Source of the DNA: Massospora cicadina
Taxonomy: Eukaryota > Entomophthoromycota > Entomophthoromycetes > Entomophthorales > Entomophthoraceae
Direction: 5' to 3'
NCBI GenBank assembly: GCA_022478985.1
Contig: JAKSZP010009202.1
Location: 248,001-312,000, forward strand
Length of the DNA stretch: 64,000 nucleotides
Shown here: one piece after another, positions 34,052 to 44,247 of the stretch
How positions within the stretch are numbered: position 1 is the stretch's first letter
Layout: the number at the start of each line of letters is the position of its first letter
The notes under the pieces: model-generated
What the model was told of the DNA's origin: nothing
What the model saw: only the letters and a program-made list of their open reading frames with translations
Databases searched by the model: none
Program-made: the position numbers and the translations under genes

Positions 34052-35000
34052 TGTCAGACATTCTCCTTTTCGATTCAAGAAAAAGAATGATGGAGGTATT
34101 AGTGCTCCCAAGTCTGCTACCATGATTGGCCCATCTCCTGCCCAATCATCAAATAATAATGTGGTTATCAATGATATGAGTGCCAACGGCGAAAAGGCCT
34201 TGGCGGATGCTTGATGGAATTCTAACTATTGGAAAATTATGGTTTATCACAAAAATTGGCTAAAAAGGTAATAACTAATAATAGGATTACACTAACTTCT
34301 TGGCCAAATTTGAGGTGTTTGATAATACCCAAGTCTTCCCACCGCCAAGGTGAGAAGGTTTTACTCATTGATGATAAGGTGCAAAAAAAAACCAATCATT
34401 ACCACTCAGATCTGAACCCTCCTGAGGTGAGAAGATTTTATCTGTCAATGATTGGGTACAAATTAACCAATCATTACCACATGAGTCTGACCACCACTGA
34501 GGTGAGAAGATATTACTTGACAATGATCAGGTAAAAACTAACCAATCATTTTCACCCAAGTCTGACCACCACTGAGGTGTAAAGATTTTACTCAACGATG
34601 ATAGGATAAAAATTAACTAATCATTACCACATGAGTCTGACCACCACCAAGACGAAAAGATTTTACTCACTGGTGATTGGATACAATTCATCAAATCATT
34701 ACCATGCAGGTTGGTTTTGCCTCAAAAAATTTATCTTTAATCTGATAGGCCAAAAGCCTATATTTCCTAATTTATATAACTCAGCTTTACATTCTTTTGC
34801 CTCAAATACCCATGGTCTCAAAATCCAAACTAGTTTAAGTAGGAAAAACTAGTATTGAGAAAAGGATCTTCCTTGGTTTTTTCCCTGCCTAAACAATAAA
34901 AAACATAAAAAACTTTAACAAGCGTTATTTATACTTTTATTATAAAGTAAAATTCTTACTTTAAACAAATTATTTGTGGCATCCATTGGCGGATCCCACA
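34052..35000 (+). repeat. K 5' LTR
   Basis: It starts TGTCAGACATTCTCC and ends GGATCCCACA. It pairs with 44248-45195. The middle holds five 75-bp repeat units. A terminal hairpin lies at 34973-35002. Confidence 0.92.
34380..34720 (+). promoter_or_regulatory. 75-bp tandem array with inverted CCAAT boxes, K 5' LTR
   Basis: The anchor AATCATT recurs at 34394, 34469, 34544, 34619 and 34694, exactly 75 bp apart. Units typically contain AATGATTGG, about 11 nt, then CCAATCATT, so two CCAAT boxes face each other. Such sites are bound by the HAP/NF-Y complex in eukaryotes. The array lies in the upstream half of the LTR, where U3 enhancer elements are expected. Function is inferred. Confidence 0.75.
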
Positions 35001-35002
35001 AA
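34973..35002 (+). promoter_or_regulatory. Terminal hairpin of K 5' LTR
   Basis: TTTGTGGCATCC, a 6-nt loop, then GGATCCCACAAA form a 12-bp stem with one mismatch, spanning the LTR end. The equivalent in A (10927-10986) keeps the stem with a changed but still paired A-T position and a longer loop. Confidence 0.6.
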
Positions 35003-35003
35003 C

Positions 35004-35021
35004 TGGTGCTCACTACAGGGG
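35004..35021 (+). promoter_or_regulatory. K primer-binding site
   Basis: TGGTGCTCACTACAGGGG starts 3 nt after the LTR end. It should anneal to a tRNA whose 3' end is the complement (ending in GAGCACCA). I cannot assign the tRNA identity. Confidence 0.85.
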
Positions 35022-35060
35022 TTGAGCCCCCTGAAAACTTCGATAAGTATTAACAAAAAA

Positions 35061-35162
35061 ATGGAGAGTGTCACCTGTTGGGTGCAAAATGGGGAAGGGA
35101 CTGAAGATGATTATCGAACAGACAGCCCTACTGCTTTGATATTTGAAGAAGAACATATTGAG
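35061..35162 (+). pseudogene. gag: K gag, N-terminal piece before the LINE
   Basis: The first ATG after the primer-binding site (35061) opens a frame beginning MESVTCWVQNGEGTEDDY. It runs 34 codons to the LINE insertion and resumes in the same phase at 41238. The start is chosen as the first ATG with continuity into the rest of gag. The last 17 bases (35146-35162) are one copy of the LINE target duplication. Confidence 0.75.
35146..35162. repeat. Target duplication of L4, left copy
   Basis: AAGAAGAACATATTGAG is repeated exactly at 41221-41237, after the A tail of the LINE. A 17-bp variable-length duplication is typical of target-primed reverse transcription. Confidence 0.95.
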
Positions 35163-35252
35163 AATCTCTTTCTGCTAAGCATCACTTTTCAAAAATCAAT
35201 TCAGCCTGAAATTTAGCTCCACTAAAGAGATTTATGAAAACTATTAGCAAAT

Positions 35253-37593
35253 ATGGCGGGAAACCCCGCAAAAGAGCCCACAGGCTCTGCCAAACAAGCC
35301 ACCACCCCAAATGAAGCAACCCCTGGTTACCCACCTCAGGGTCAACCAGAATCACCCGCTCTCAAGCAGCAGCCATGAAAGCAGGCACCACCCCCAACCT
35401 GGAGCTACTTCAACTAACGCCAGTTCACCTGATCGCACTTCTGCAACCTGCACGCCTAACAGCTCTGTGTGCGCTGCCTCCCACCAACCCTCTGGGCCCC
35501 CTCCAACCAAGGAGGCCATCACCCACGTTAGTTTAATGGCGTCTGCTCAGTTAAATGCAACTCAGCCCATCCAGGCATTTACCTCCCCCATTGTGTCAGC
35601 TAATTCAGCCCCATCTATTATTGCTGACGCCGTGTTTCTGGCTTCCTCCATGAGGGGCGATACCCAGCTACCTGGCCCCCAAACCCTCAGATGTAAGGAT
35701 GGATTAGCCGCACATTCTGGTTCACTAAGCACCAAATTGGGACAATCTACTCTTCCCAATGGGGATTCAAATGGTTTGGATTTTGGAACTTCACACCAGT
35801 TCCAATCTCACCCATCCCATTTAAACCCCATAATTGGCACTTCTCAAGTCGGCACTTTATCTCCATATGCTGAAAACGACCAATTCACCAATCAGCCAGT
35901 GAGTTTTGCCCACGAAATTATAGCAAATACTCGGGCTGAATTTACCCAAATAGGCTGGGATGGTGATGAAACATCGCCCTCCTCCCAATTTGGCTGGAGT
36001 TAATTCCAATCTGGATGGGCCTCCCCAATTTAGCGAGGCCCAACAAACCGCCCCTCTATTTAATATGACGCCAGCAACTGCTGTAACATTCCAGCAACAA
36101 ATGAACTCCGCAAACTTGTCCAAACCACCAGCTCACACTCAACCCGTGACTGCAGCCCAAAGCAAACACAAACGTACCAAAGGAGCCACTGGGGCGTGGC
36201 AAAAACTTCTGGCACCAACGCTACCCAAAGCTGATCCCCATGAAGTGGCGTTTATTGCTTATGTTAAGAAGAAATGGGCCAAAACTAGAGCGCATAAAGC
36301 TCTACCTCACTCAACCCTCTCCCACGCAATTTGCCTTTATTATGGACATAACCCTGTTGAATTCTATATGGAGGATTACTTTTCATACTTTGCAGCGATT
36401 GCGAAGACATTCCCAATTAACACCACCATCCATGAATCAGTGGAGGGCCACTACATCAATGTGGGCTTCACTGAAGCTGCCCTTGCTGACCATGCTGCCA
36501 CCCTCCAGGTCATTATTCCGCGTGGATCTCTTCGCATCTCCCGCACACGCTCTCACCTGGAGAAAATTTCATGGGTTACTTTTTCCAACCTACCAATGAC
36601 TGTTGATCCTGAGTCTCTTAAACTGGTGCTCCATCGTGGTTTAATGGAGTTTGGGTCTGTTCTTTCAGTGGACTTTAGCGTCCCCTCTTACTATGCTCCC
36701 ATTCAAAGAGCTCGCACTGCTAGGGCGTCGTTTATCCCCTCCCCCACTGTATCCCGCAACATTGAGGTTATTCCTCGTGTGGCAGTAGTTGGGGCATGCC
36801 CTGAGATTTTTTTTGTTGACCCTGATCAGGCGCGCCCCCGGTGTTCATGGTGTAATGCCCTTAGACACTTGTATAGTGGCTGCACAGCTCGAAAACAAGC
36901 CCTCTTAGCCACCACCCAGGGGCCTAAACCAGGCCAAAACGATCCCATGTGGCCGCAGCAGCAATTCCACAACCCACACAATGGGCTCCCATTCAAGACC
37001 TGTCCCCTGAGGCCTTATTCCTTGCAGTTGAAACAGCTAACCCCACTATTGGTATGGGATACCTTCGCGCTCATGACCCCCTTCCAGTGGGCACCCCCTC
37101 CAATCTCCCAGAGTCAACTCCCTCTCTCACCAAGCGCAAGGCATCTCCCACAGGGTGCCCCTCAACAGCCACCCCCACTCAGGGCTCCGCGGCTCCTCCA
37201 CCAACCTCCATCAGCGATTTATCGCATCAACCCTCAGCTCCCAATGGAGCTATGCCCACCAGCATGGACTGGCAACCCGCGGCCTGCGGTAGAAGTGCCA
37301 CCTCAAAGAGTCCTACCCCAACCCCACAATCCATTTCACGCGGATCCTTTGCAGTGTTGGAGGAAGTGAATATGGACTCAGACTCATCAAATGGGGACAC
37401 CGCGGAGGTCACCATTGAGCACCCTCAGGTCCTTCCCCTGCAACAAAGTGGGGGCAGCATCCTAGGCTGGCTTACTGGGTCCTCCGCCCCCCACCCTCTC
37501 CTTCCCCTCAGAACCCTAGACGCTCCTCACGGATTGCAGTTAATAGTCAAGCTAAAGGACTCAAAACTAGCCGCCTCACAGCAGCAGGTTTAA
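35253..37593 (+). pseudogene. L4 ORF1 (RNA-binding, CCHC)
   Basis: An ATG at 35253 starts MAGNPAKEPTGSAKQATT. The frame then shifts near 35370, near 36000 and near 36950, so the protein is spread over three phases. The N terminus is long, Pro/Ser/Thr-rich and probably disordered. The middle (about 36420-36800) resembles ORF1 of L2 and L3, with YINVGFTEAA, then WVTFSNLPMTVDPESLKLVL, an RRM-like region. A zinc knuckle CSWCNALRHLYSGC (C-x2-C-x4-H-x4-C) lies at about 36845-36890. The C terminus has an acidic EEVNMDSDSSNGDTAEV segment. ORF1 proteins coat LINE RNA. Confidence 0.85.
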
Positions 37594-37629
37594 GCGCTGG
37601 CAACCCCCAGGACATGGAGGGGAACAGCT

Positions 37630-38470
37630 ATGAGTCCCCATGGCAGCACCCTGGCCCTGCAATCCATCAACGCAAATGGGTTGTGGGACTTTAAGTGGAG
37701 AGCCCGCCTCCTCCGCAACTTCAGGTCAGCACAAATTGACATCGCTGCTGTCCAGGTGCCCCATATCCTCCCCCACGAACAATCTGCATGGAATGAACAG
37801 TTTGGAGGCAACTCCTTCTGGACAAACCATGCCGCCCTTATTGTTTTGAATCCCCGGGTTAAAACCCATTCTTTTTCACAATATCTAGGTGGCCGCCTCA
37901 TACTGGCCAAACTCACCACTCCTGACTTCTCTTTCTTCGCTGCGACCATCTACCTGCCTAATGCAGGTCAGGAGCAAAATTGGCTCTTGGAAGAGCTCGT
38001 CCAACTCAATCTCCCACGGAATACAGTCCTCTTAGGGGATTTTAACACAACCATAAGTCGCGTCCGTGACTCTTACCCCCTGCAGCAAAGGAACGCCCTG
38101 GATCAAGTCGCCTCCAGGATTTCCTTCGCCTGAGTGGCTTTATAGATGCGCTTCCACCCTCCGCGTCTGGCCTAGGTTTCATGACTAGGATCCAGTATGA
38201 TGGAGGAGCTTTCCAGTCTTCGTCACGCATAGATATGGCACTGATTGGCCCCCTGCTAATTGGCCGCGTCTCCTCTCCCATCTCTCGTGACAACCATCTG
38301 AGTGATCACAGGTCACTCACCGTTGTCCTCACCACCACACTTAGACCTTCGCGTAGGTTCTGGCCTGGGGTTGCCCCAGCTCTTCTCAACAACCCCATCA
38401 CTAGGGAGAAGCTGTCTATGACCATCAGGGAGACTCCCACCTCCCCCCACCCCACCTGCTTGACCACAAG
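37630..38470 (+). pseudogene. L4 ORF2: APE-type endonuclease
   Basis: The start is placed at the ATG at 37630, shortly after ORF1 closes. Motifs: LALQSINANGLWDFKWRA at the N terminus, IDIAAVQVPHI (the position of the catalytic Glu is Val), TVLLGDFNTTIS, SSRIDMALIG and LSDHRSLTVV. The order and spacing match the apurinic-like endonuclease of LINEs that nicks target DNA. A stop at 38133 and a frameshift before 38181 break the domain. Confidence 0.85.
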
Positions 38471-40006
38471 GCTAGATGGGCGGTGACCAAGGAGGGCATC
38501 ACCCGCGTTGCTTACAACTGTGCCAAAGCCCAGATGACCGCAGCTCGCGCCAGAGCCAAAAGGGCGGAAGCCAGAATCAGACATCTGGAGAAAAACTGCC
38601 AGCCTTCGCCCTCTCCCAGATGGTTGGAAGACTGGGAAGCGGCGCAGGAAGCACTCCACTTGGAGCTCACACTGCAGGAATAACGGGCAGCAAACTTTAC
38701 AACATCTCGTTACTATGCTCAATGGGAACGCCCCACCCGCTTCTTCTTTCAGAAACAGAAAGCCCGGTCAACAGCGCAGGATATTAATGCACTGAAGATT
38801 GGCACTACAACCACTTCGGATAAGGAGGATTCACGCAGGAACTACACCGCTTCTACTCCAGCCTCTTCCATGCCACCCAGGTGGACCCGTCGGACATCTA
38901 AGACTTCCTGTGGCGGGCTCCAGAGCCTCCCATTGACCCACGGGCTGATGAGGCTCAACTGGCGCCTATTTCCATCCAGGAGGTGATGGAAACCCTTTTG
39001 AAATCCCCACGGCTTATAGCCCCAGGCCCAGACGGAATACCCTTTGAGGTGTACCTTCTGGAACCTGCGGTGATAGCCAGAACCTTCCGCGACCTCTTCG
39101 CTGCACTCTTGGTGAATGGCGAGGTCCTCCCTGACTCCAGAGGCTCAATCACGACCCTCATTCACAAGAAGTCAGACCGTGAGAACCTGGCGAACTGGCG
39201 CCCCATAGTGTTTATCAACACAGACCACAAGCTCTTCACGAATCTTCTGGCCAACCGCATTACCAAATGGGTGTCACCTCGCCTCTCCTCATCCCAGCAC
39301 GTTTTTATTCCGGGGAGGTCGTTATGGGACAACTATAATGACCTTCACGTGACTTTGACTGCTAACTCTCGTAAGGTGAATGGCTTTGTGGCTCTCCTAG
39401 ATATGGAGAAAGCATATGATCAGTTGGCCTGGAAGTATATTGATGCTTCCCTGGCCCCTTCCATCTCCCCGCAGCTAGGCGCTGGATATCAGCGCTCTAT
39501 GACCAGCTCCACACCAGAGTCCTGGCGCCAATGGGGTTTACAGTGGCAGTACCAGTTGGACAAGGTCTCTGGCAAGGGGACCCCCTGAGCCCTATCCTTT
39601 TTAACATCACCCTTGACCCCCTCTTGGCATCCTTACAGGACAAGCTAACAGGGATTCTGGTTCCAGGTAAAACCCCCACACGCACCATGGCATTTGCAGA
39701 TGACACCGCCATTGCATTTGGATGCCCTGGGGATGTTGCCCTCGCTGCTGTGACCATTGAGAGGTACACCAATGCGTCCAACACCATGGTTAACACCTCC
39801 AAGACAACAGTTGTACAGGTCGGCTCCCCCACCTTCCCCCCACCATCTGGTATTGAACCTGTGCGCGGTACCTTCCGTCACCTGGGCCTTCTCACCAACC
39901 AACAAGGAGTTGCGCTAAAAGACAATGAGGACTTGCTCCTCGCAGCAGTTAACTCCAGGATTTCCAGCTGGAACCGGCGGCTCATCACCCCCAGGGTCAA
40001 GCTCTG
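38471..40006 (+). pseudogene. L4 ORF2: reverse transcriptase
   Basis: It begins with a charged linker (AKRAEARIRHLEKN, 38483-38683). RT motifs follow: PGPDGIPFEVY, GSITTLIHKKSDRENLANWRP, FIPGRSLWDNYND, ALLDMEKAYDQLAW, then after a frameshift near 39530 LWQGDPLSPILFN and MAFADDTAIAFG (catalytic FADD at about 39690-39707). All are in LINE order. At least three frame changes and a stop prevent translation as one protein. Confidence 0.9.
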
Positions 40007-40990
40007 ATGGCCAATGTGTTCCTCCTCTCCAAAGTCTTGTTCCTAGCGCACGTCTGCCCATTCACAGATGCCTTTTATACGCGGCTCAATGTACTCCTCC
40101 GCTGTTGGATCTGGGGCTCAAACCATCCACCAATGGCCCTCTTAACCATTGCCCGACCCTGCGATGAAGGGGGCCTAGGGCTTCTGGACACGCTATCCCA
40201 CGCCACCACAATCTTCCTGAAGTTCCTATGGCCGATTGTCTGCTGGGACGCGACCTCCATGCCCCAATGGGCGCCCGCCCTCCGCCAGTCAGTGTTAGCA
40301 GCTCTGGGTCTTCCTAGAGCATCTCTGACCTCATTAGGGGAGTGGCTCACAAACCACCCAGGCCATCGCCTGAAACCAACCTCATCCCCCTACTGGAACC
40401 AGGCTCTCCTTGCCCTGAAACGAGTAGGCGCGCGGATTCACCATGCCTTCCCATACAGAAGGGAAGGCCCTGGCCTCAGCCCCGTCGCCATGCAATTGTG
40501 CACAATGGACAAGTTGTCATAACTCGCCTCAACCCCCAAGATCGACCTCCCATCCGCCCAAGACTCCTTGAGCTCCTCCCTCCCTCCGTGAAATTTGACC
40601 TTAAGCAATTGTGGAAGGACGTCTATCACCCCATTCTGTCAGCAAAGGTGTCCAACACCTTATGGAGGGTGCTCCACTGTTCATACAGGACAGGGGACCG
40701 GACTGGCCCTACCTTCCAGCACCGAAGCTGCCCCCACTGTGCGGAGCCTATTGACTCCCACCTCCATCGTTTTTTCACCTGTCCAGGTGTCACCGCATTT
40801 TGGCCAAAGGCCCGCGCGCTCCTCCATGCTCAGCCCTGGTCTGGACACCCTGTGCAAGACCTCATGTTCGAGCAGACATTGCCTGGTTGCCACTGACCCC
40901 TCCGTGTCCTCGCCTATGCCACAGCCATCTGTACCATCCATAACTCCTTCCTTCGTGCTGCCTTTGACTAGAAGGTGTGGACCCTTCCAC
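40007..40990 (+). pseudogene. L4 ORF2: C-terminal region with Cys-His motif
   Basis: The thumb and tail contain TIARPCDEGGLGLLDT and LWPIVCW, typical of LINE ORF2 downstream of RT. After a frame change come AKVSNTLWRVLHCSYRTGDR, CPHCAEPIDSHLHRFFTCP and VTAFWPKARALL. The Cys-x2-Cys...His-x-His...Cys cluster is a zinc-binding motif common in ORF2 C termini. It probably contacts the LINE RNA 3' end. Confidence 0.85.
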
Positions 40991-41220
40991 ACATGATCAC
41001 CCACTTTCAGGTACACTTTGAGATGGCCCTGAAGGTCTTCACTATGTCGCCAACCCTCCCCGCTCAGTTGTCACTGCAGCACGGCTCTGGCGCGCAAACC
41101 CCCTCCCTTTCTCAATGCCTCCTCCCATTCCTTCCCTCACCTCAGGATCTTAGGAGTTCAGGCGTAATTCAATAAACATCGATGAATCCCCCTCAGGTTG
41201 GGACCATCTAGTACTAAAAA
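40991..41220 (+). other. L4 3' UTR and tail
   Basis: This is a C-rich untranslated region with AATAAA at about 41169, finishing CCTCAGGTTGGGACCATC, TAGTACT and a run of A. The last bases, ACCATCTAGTACT, are the ones that recur as tiny insertions at 43.03, 45.73 and 55.75 kb. Confidence 0.85.
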
Positions 41221-41237
41221 AAGAAGAACATATTGAG
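41221..41237. repeat. Target duplication of L4, right copy
   Basis: This exact 17-bp copy of 35146-35162 directly follows the A tail. The gag frame of K continues in phase from here. Confidence 0.95.
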
Positions 41238-43640
41238 CCCATATTAATACCTGAGTCTCATCGCATCACTTGGCCAGCCACTGAAGCTGTGAGAGACCTT
41301 ACTCATGGCATCCTTAACCCTGGCGACATTGCATCTTGCAAACGAGCATCATTGGTGGAGGAACGCCACTTGTTTCTTTATGAGACTAGTGTCCTCCCAG
41401 AGACCTATGGTCAGCTTACAAATTTGACCACCTACTTACGCAAGTTTGCTCACACTGCCTTGGTCCATATGATGCATCTCTTAGCCGGCCATCATGAAGA
41501 GCTTCATTGACACCTAGATACCCATGCAGCTCTGAATTTAGCCTATGATAAGTTGTATCAACTGACCTCCAAACATCTTGGGGCAGTTAAATCTGGTGTG
41601 TAAGCTAATTGCAACTTCATCATACAGCTGCATGACTGACTTACTACTATGGACGCTGGGATTGTAAAGTATGTCGAGGAGGCCATGAAGATATTACAGG
41701 ATGTTGAATGCATCCTCCACTAGCACCCACTCATTGTTGGAGGAGTTTGCTAAAGAGCTTGAAAAGCAAAATGAGCAAACGTATTGTGACCTTTCAGCCC
41801 CCAACTCCATCCTTCAAGGGAAATATGAACAGCGTGTGGCTGTGGTGGAGCGGCAGTTAATTTAGGCCTTTTCACGTGTTGATGAGCTTGAACATCGTCT
41901 GTTGCTTGAACCATCTAGTGCCACTACCACCCTCGCGGCCAAGGTTGTTCAGCTAGAAAAGGAGCTAGCGCTTTGAGCTTCATTTTGAAAATACCAAATA
42001 TTTGGCACGTTGCCTGACTGAATGCGAAATTGAAGCAAAAGGAATAAAAGCTTCGCTGGAAAGCCCTGTGCTGTTGAAGGAAGTATACAGCCAACTAACG
42101 CAGGTCGAGTGGAAGTATGAACAGATTAAGGAGGGGGTACAAGGACTCAGCATCCAATCTCGTGATGATGAAGCTTGTAAACAGCTAAAAGAAGAGCTGA
42201 ATAACCGCGTGAAAGCCGTGGAAACTGATCAATTAAACCTAAGATCAATGGTGTCACAACTCCGTTTCCAAGTCTCTGCAATGGAAAACCAAGTGGAAGA
42301 TCTTGAAACTCGAAAATTAGGGATCAAAGCTTGACTGAGACTATGTGAATCTGGGCCCCTAGAAGCCCTCTCTAAAATGGAAACCCGGCTTGAAGCCATG
42401 CATGACCAGTTTGATCGCCTTTCGCAGACCTTTGATCAATTAAGCTACTGCTCTGAAACATCGGAAGCAGAAGCTCCAGCTATTCATACCCTTACTGGGA
42501 ATGACCATAATTCATTCAAACAAACGTTAAAGACAAGTTTATCCCCGGCGAGGGTAGCGTTGCTTCGTTTTTATACATTTATGAAGCAGCTATGGAAGGG
42601 GCGACTGATCGTCAGAAGGCTAAACATATCCTTTCCTGTTTGGGCCGCATGGCACAGGAGGTGATGGTCCCACATATGGATGCTCTTAGCACCTGGGCCG
42701 AAGTTAAAGAGGCTCTCATAAACACGTTTGGCTCAAAACAGGCTTTAAGTATGAAAAAGCAAGTTTTATGTGTATGAGTATCTGAAAGGGAGAATCAGTG
42801 GTCGCCTTTTCGGAATGATTCTATATGGAAGCACAGACGTTGTTAACCTCAAAGATGTTGACTTTGGATGGTGCTGTAGCCGCCGTTTTGATGGAGTGGC
42901 TTCTTACCCTCCGTTAGCAATGCACAACACCTCAGTTAAACGCTATTTCCATTCCGTTCAAGACATCAAGGAAGCGTTAATAGATGTTGCCAATTTCCAT
43001 AAGCCCAAAGTTCCACGTGGAGCAGTATCTCTTTTTTTAGTACTAGATGGTCGTGGAGCAGTATCTCGTCCTCACGTCTTAACCATTGAAGATTCAAAGC
43101 TTAAGCCTCAAGCCCTAGCTATTGAAGACAAAAAGGAGCCCCTTCAGATAATGGGCCTGAAGAGCAAAACCCCAAAGCAAAATGTCCTGAACGCCCTTGG
43201 TGCGAATACTGCTACAAGTTTGGACACAAGGAGGCTATGTGCTGGAAAAAGAAAGCTGACGCCAAGGAACAGGAGCAGGGAAAAGAAATGTCGGTTTAGG
43301 GAAAGGCACACCTATTGCTGACAAATCTCATGTGCCTAACTCATTTAAACAACTTATGCCATTACCTCACGTTACAAATACCCCAGGAGATGATTCTGAG
43401 GGGGATACGGATGAGGTCAGCTATTACTTTGTAGGAGCACCTGCTGAAGTGAAAGTTCCTGATCGCTTGAATTCTGGGGGAGTAGATGAAGCCACCATAC
43501 CTGAAGAGATGTATCTCTGCCAAGTTTTAGGGGATCCAATTGTCATTGATACTGCCAGCGGTGCAGATGAGGTGTTGTCTTACCTTATTCGCTCTATCCA
43601 GCATGGCCATACCATGCAGTCCATCCAGAAAAATTAACCT
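41238..43640 (+). pseudogene. gag: K gag, main part
   Basis: It continues from 35162. Segments: RDLTHGILNPGDIASCKRASLVEE and FAHTALVHMMHLLAGHHEELH (to 41510, stop); a heptad-rich coiled coil (42002-42334, with KEELNNRVKAVETDQLN and VSAMENQVEDLETRK); the capsid-like core with GATDRQKAKHILSCL and AEVKEALINTFGSKQAL (42592-42777); and a region with QDIKEALIDVANFHKPK. The zinc knuckle CEYCYKFGHKEAMC (C-x2-C-x4-H-x4-C) is at about 43205-43247, in a frame shifted from the preceding one. The same coiled coil is decayed in G and missing in A. Confidence 0.8.
43016..43067 (-). mobile_element. LINE-tail microinsertion 1, in K gag
   Basis: CGTGGAGCAGTATCTC occurs at 43016-43031 and again at 43052-43067. 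Between them lie 20 bases whose complement is ACCATCTAGTACT plus seven A, identical to the L4 3' end. Insert plus one duplication copy is 36 bp, so the gag frame stays open and gains 12 codons (RGAVS appears twice). Confidence 0.9.
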
Positions 43641-43682
43641 GAGACCGCATGTAAATTAACCTCCAATTTCCATCTTAAGTAG

Positions 43683-44105
43683 GTCTTAGCGCTATCGCCC
43701 ACTTTTGGGGGGATACTTATGAAGGTTGAAGTGGTTATCCAAAGAGTTTGGGTGATGGCTATTTTAGATACTGGCTCCCCGGTGAACATAATCTCCTCTA
43801 AGTTGATGAAAAAGATCCAACATGCACCTGACTTGGAGTACAACCAAGACTTTGGAACCGCTGGACCTAACAACACCCGCACAATTGGTGCTACTTGTTG
43901 CTTCCCATTCATATTAAGAAGCTTAAAATATCAGCCCCTGCAGTGGCTTTGGATAACAACGCTTATGATATGCTTATAGGTACTCAGTTTATGATTGAGT
44001 ATGATGCATTATCAATATGAAGCAAGGGTTCTTGTCATTGCTAAATTATGAAGTTCCTTTAGTTCTAGCCAATACCAAACCCATCAGGAAGGAATACTCT
44101 TGCAT
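43683..44105 (+). pseudogene. pol: K aspartic protease and start of linker
   Basis: From 43719: KVEVVIQRVWVMAILDTGSPVNI then ISSKLMKKIQHAPDLEYNQDF, with an intact D-T-G-S active site. The frame closes at 43979. The linker motif LIGTQFMIEYD follows in another phase. At about 44105, after a segment matching the A linker (GGAATACTCTTGCATG), the sequence changes to integrase C terminus. Confidence 0.85.
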
Positions 44106-44236
44106 GTACACCAACCTCACAAAAACAGTAACTAAAGAAGGGCAGGCTGCCAATGAGCTCTGCACCCCCTTCCTACATCTCAAGTGGCTGATAAGTTATT
44201 ATACTACCATAACCGCAACACCCTTACCAACATTCT
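44106..44236 (+). pseudogene. pol: K integrase C-terminal stub
   Basis: TNLTKTVTKEGQAANEL matches the end of the A integrase (NLAKTVTKEGQAANELLTP). Everything between the protease linker and this point is deleted, so RT, RNase H, the zinc finger and the catalytic core are absent. Confidence 0.85.
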
Positions 44237-44247
44237 TGAGGGGGCAA
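44237..44247 (+). promoter_or_regulatory. K polypurine tract
   Basis: TTGAGGGGGCAA directly before TGTTGGACATTC, the start of the 3' LTR. Its counterparts beside E1 and A read TTGAGGGGGGTAA and TTGAGGGGGAAA. Confidence 0.8.

Larger units (their letters stand above)
35163..41220 (+). mobile_element. L4: full-length-looking LINE, 6058 bp, inserted in K gag
   Basis: It has two coding regions: ORF1 with CCHC knuckle and ORF2 with APE endonuclease, reverse transcriptase and a C-terminal Cys-His motif. It ends ...GGTTGGGACCATCTAGTACT plus A tail. It is bounded by a 17-bp target duplication. It is clearly GC-richer and more C-rich than the surrounding LTR elements. RT sequence is of the L1/Tx1-like kind by its NWRPI, QGDPLSPILFN and FADD motifs; the clade is my judgement. 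Several frameshifts and stops are present. Confidence 0.92.

Noticed and set aside
34380..34720. CRISPR-like regularly spaced repeat
   Set aside because: The repeat unit is contiguous, 75 bp, without unique spacers, lies inside an LTR and occurs in both LTRs of K.
37227..40350. Several minus-strand frames of 60-140 codons opposite L4
   Set aside because: They are antisense shadows of GC-rich LINE coding sequence without recognisable domains.
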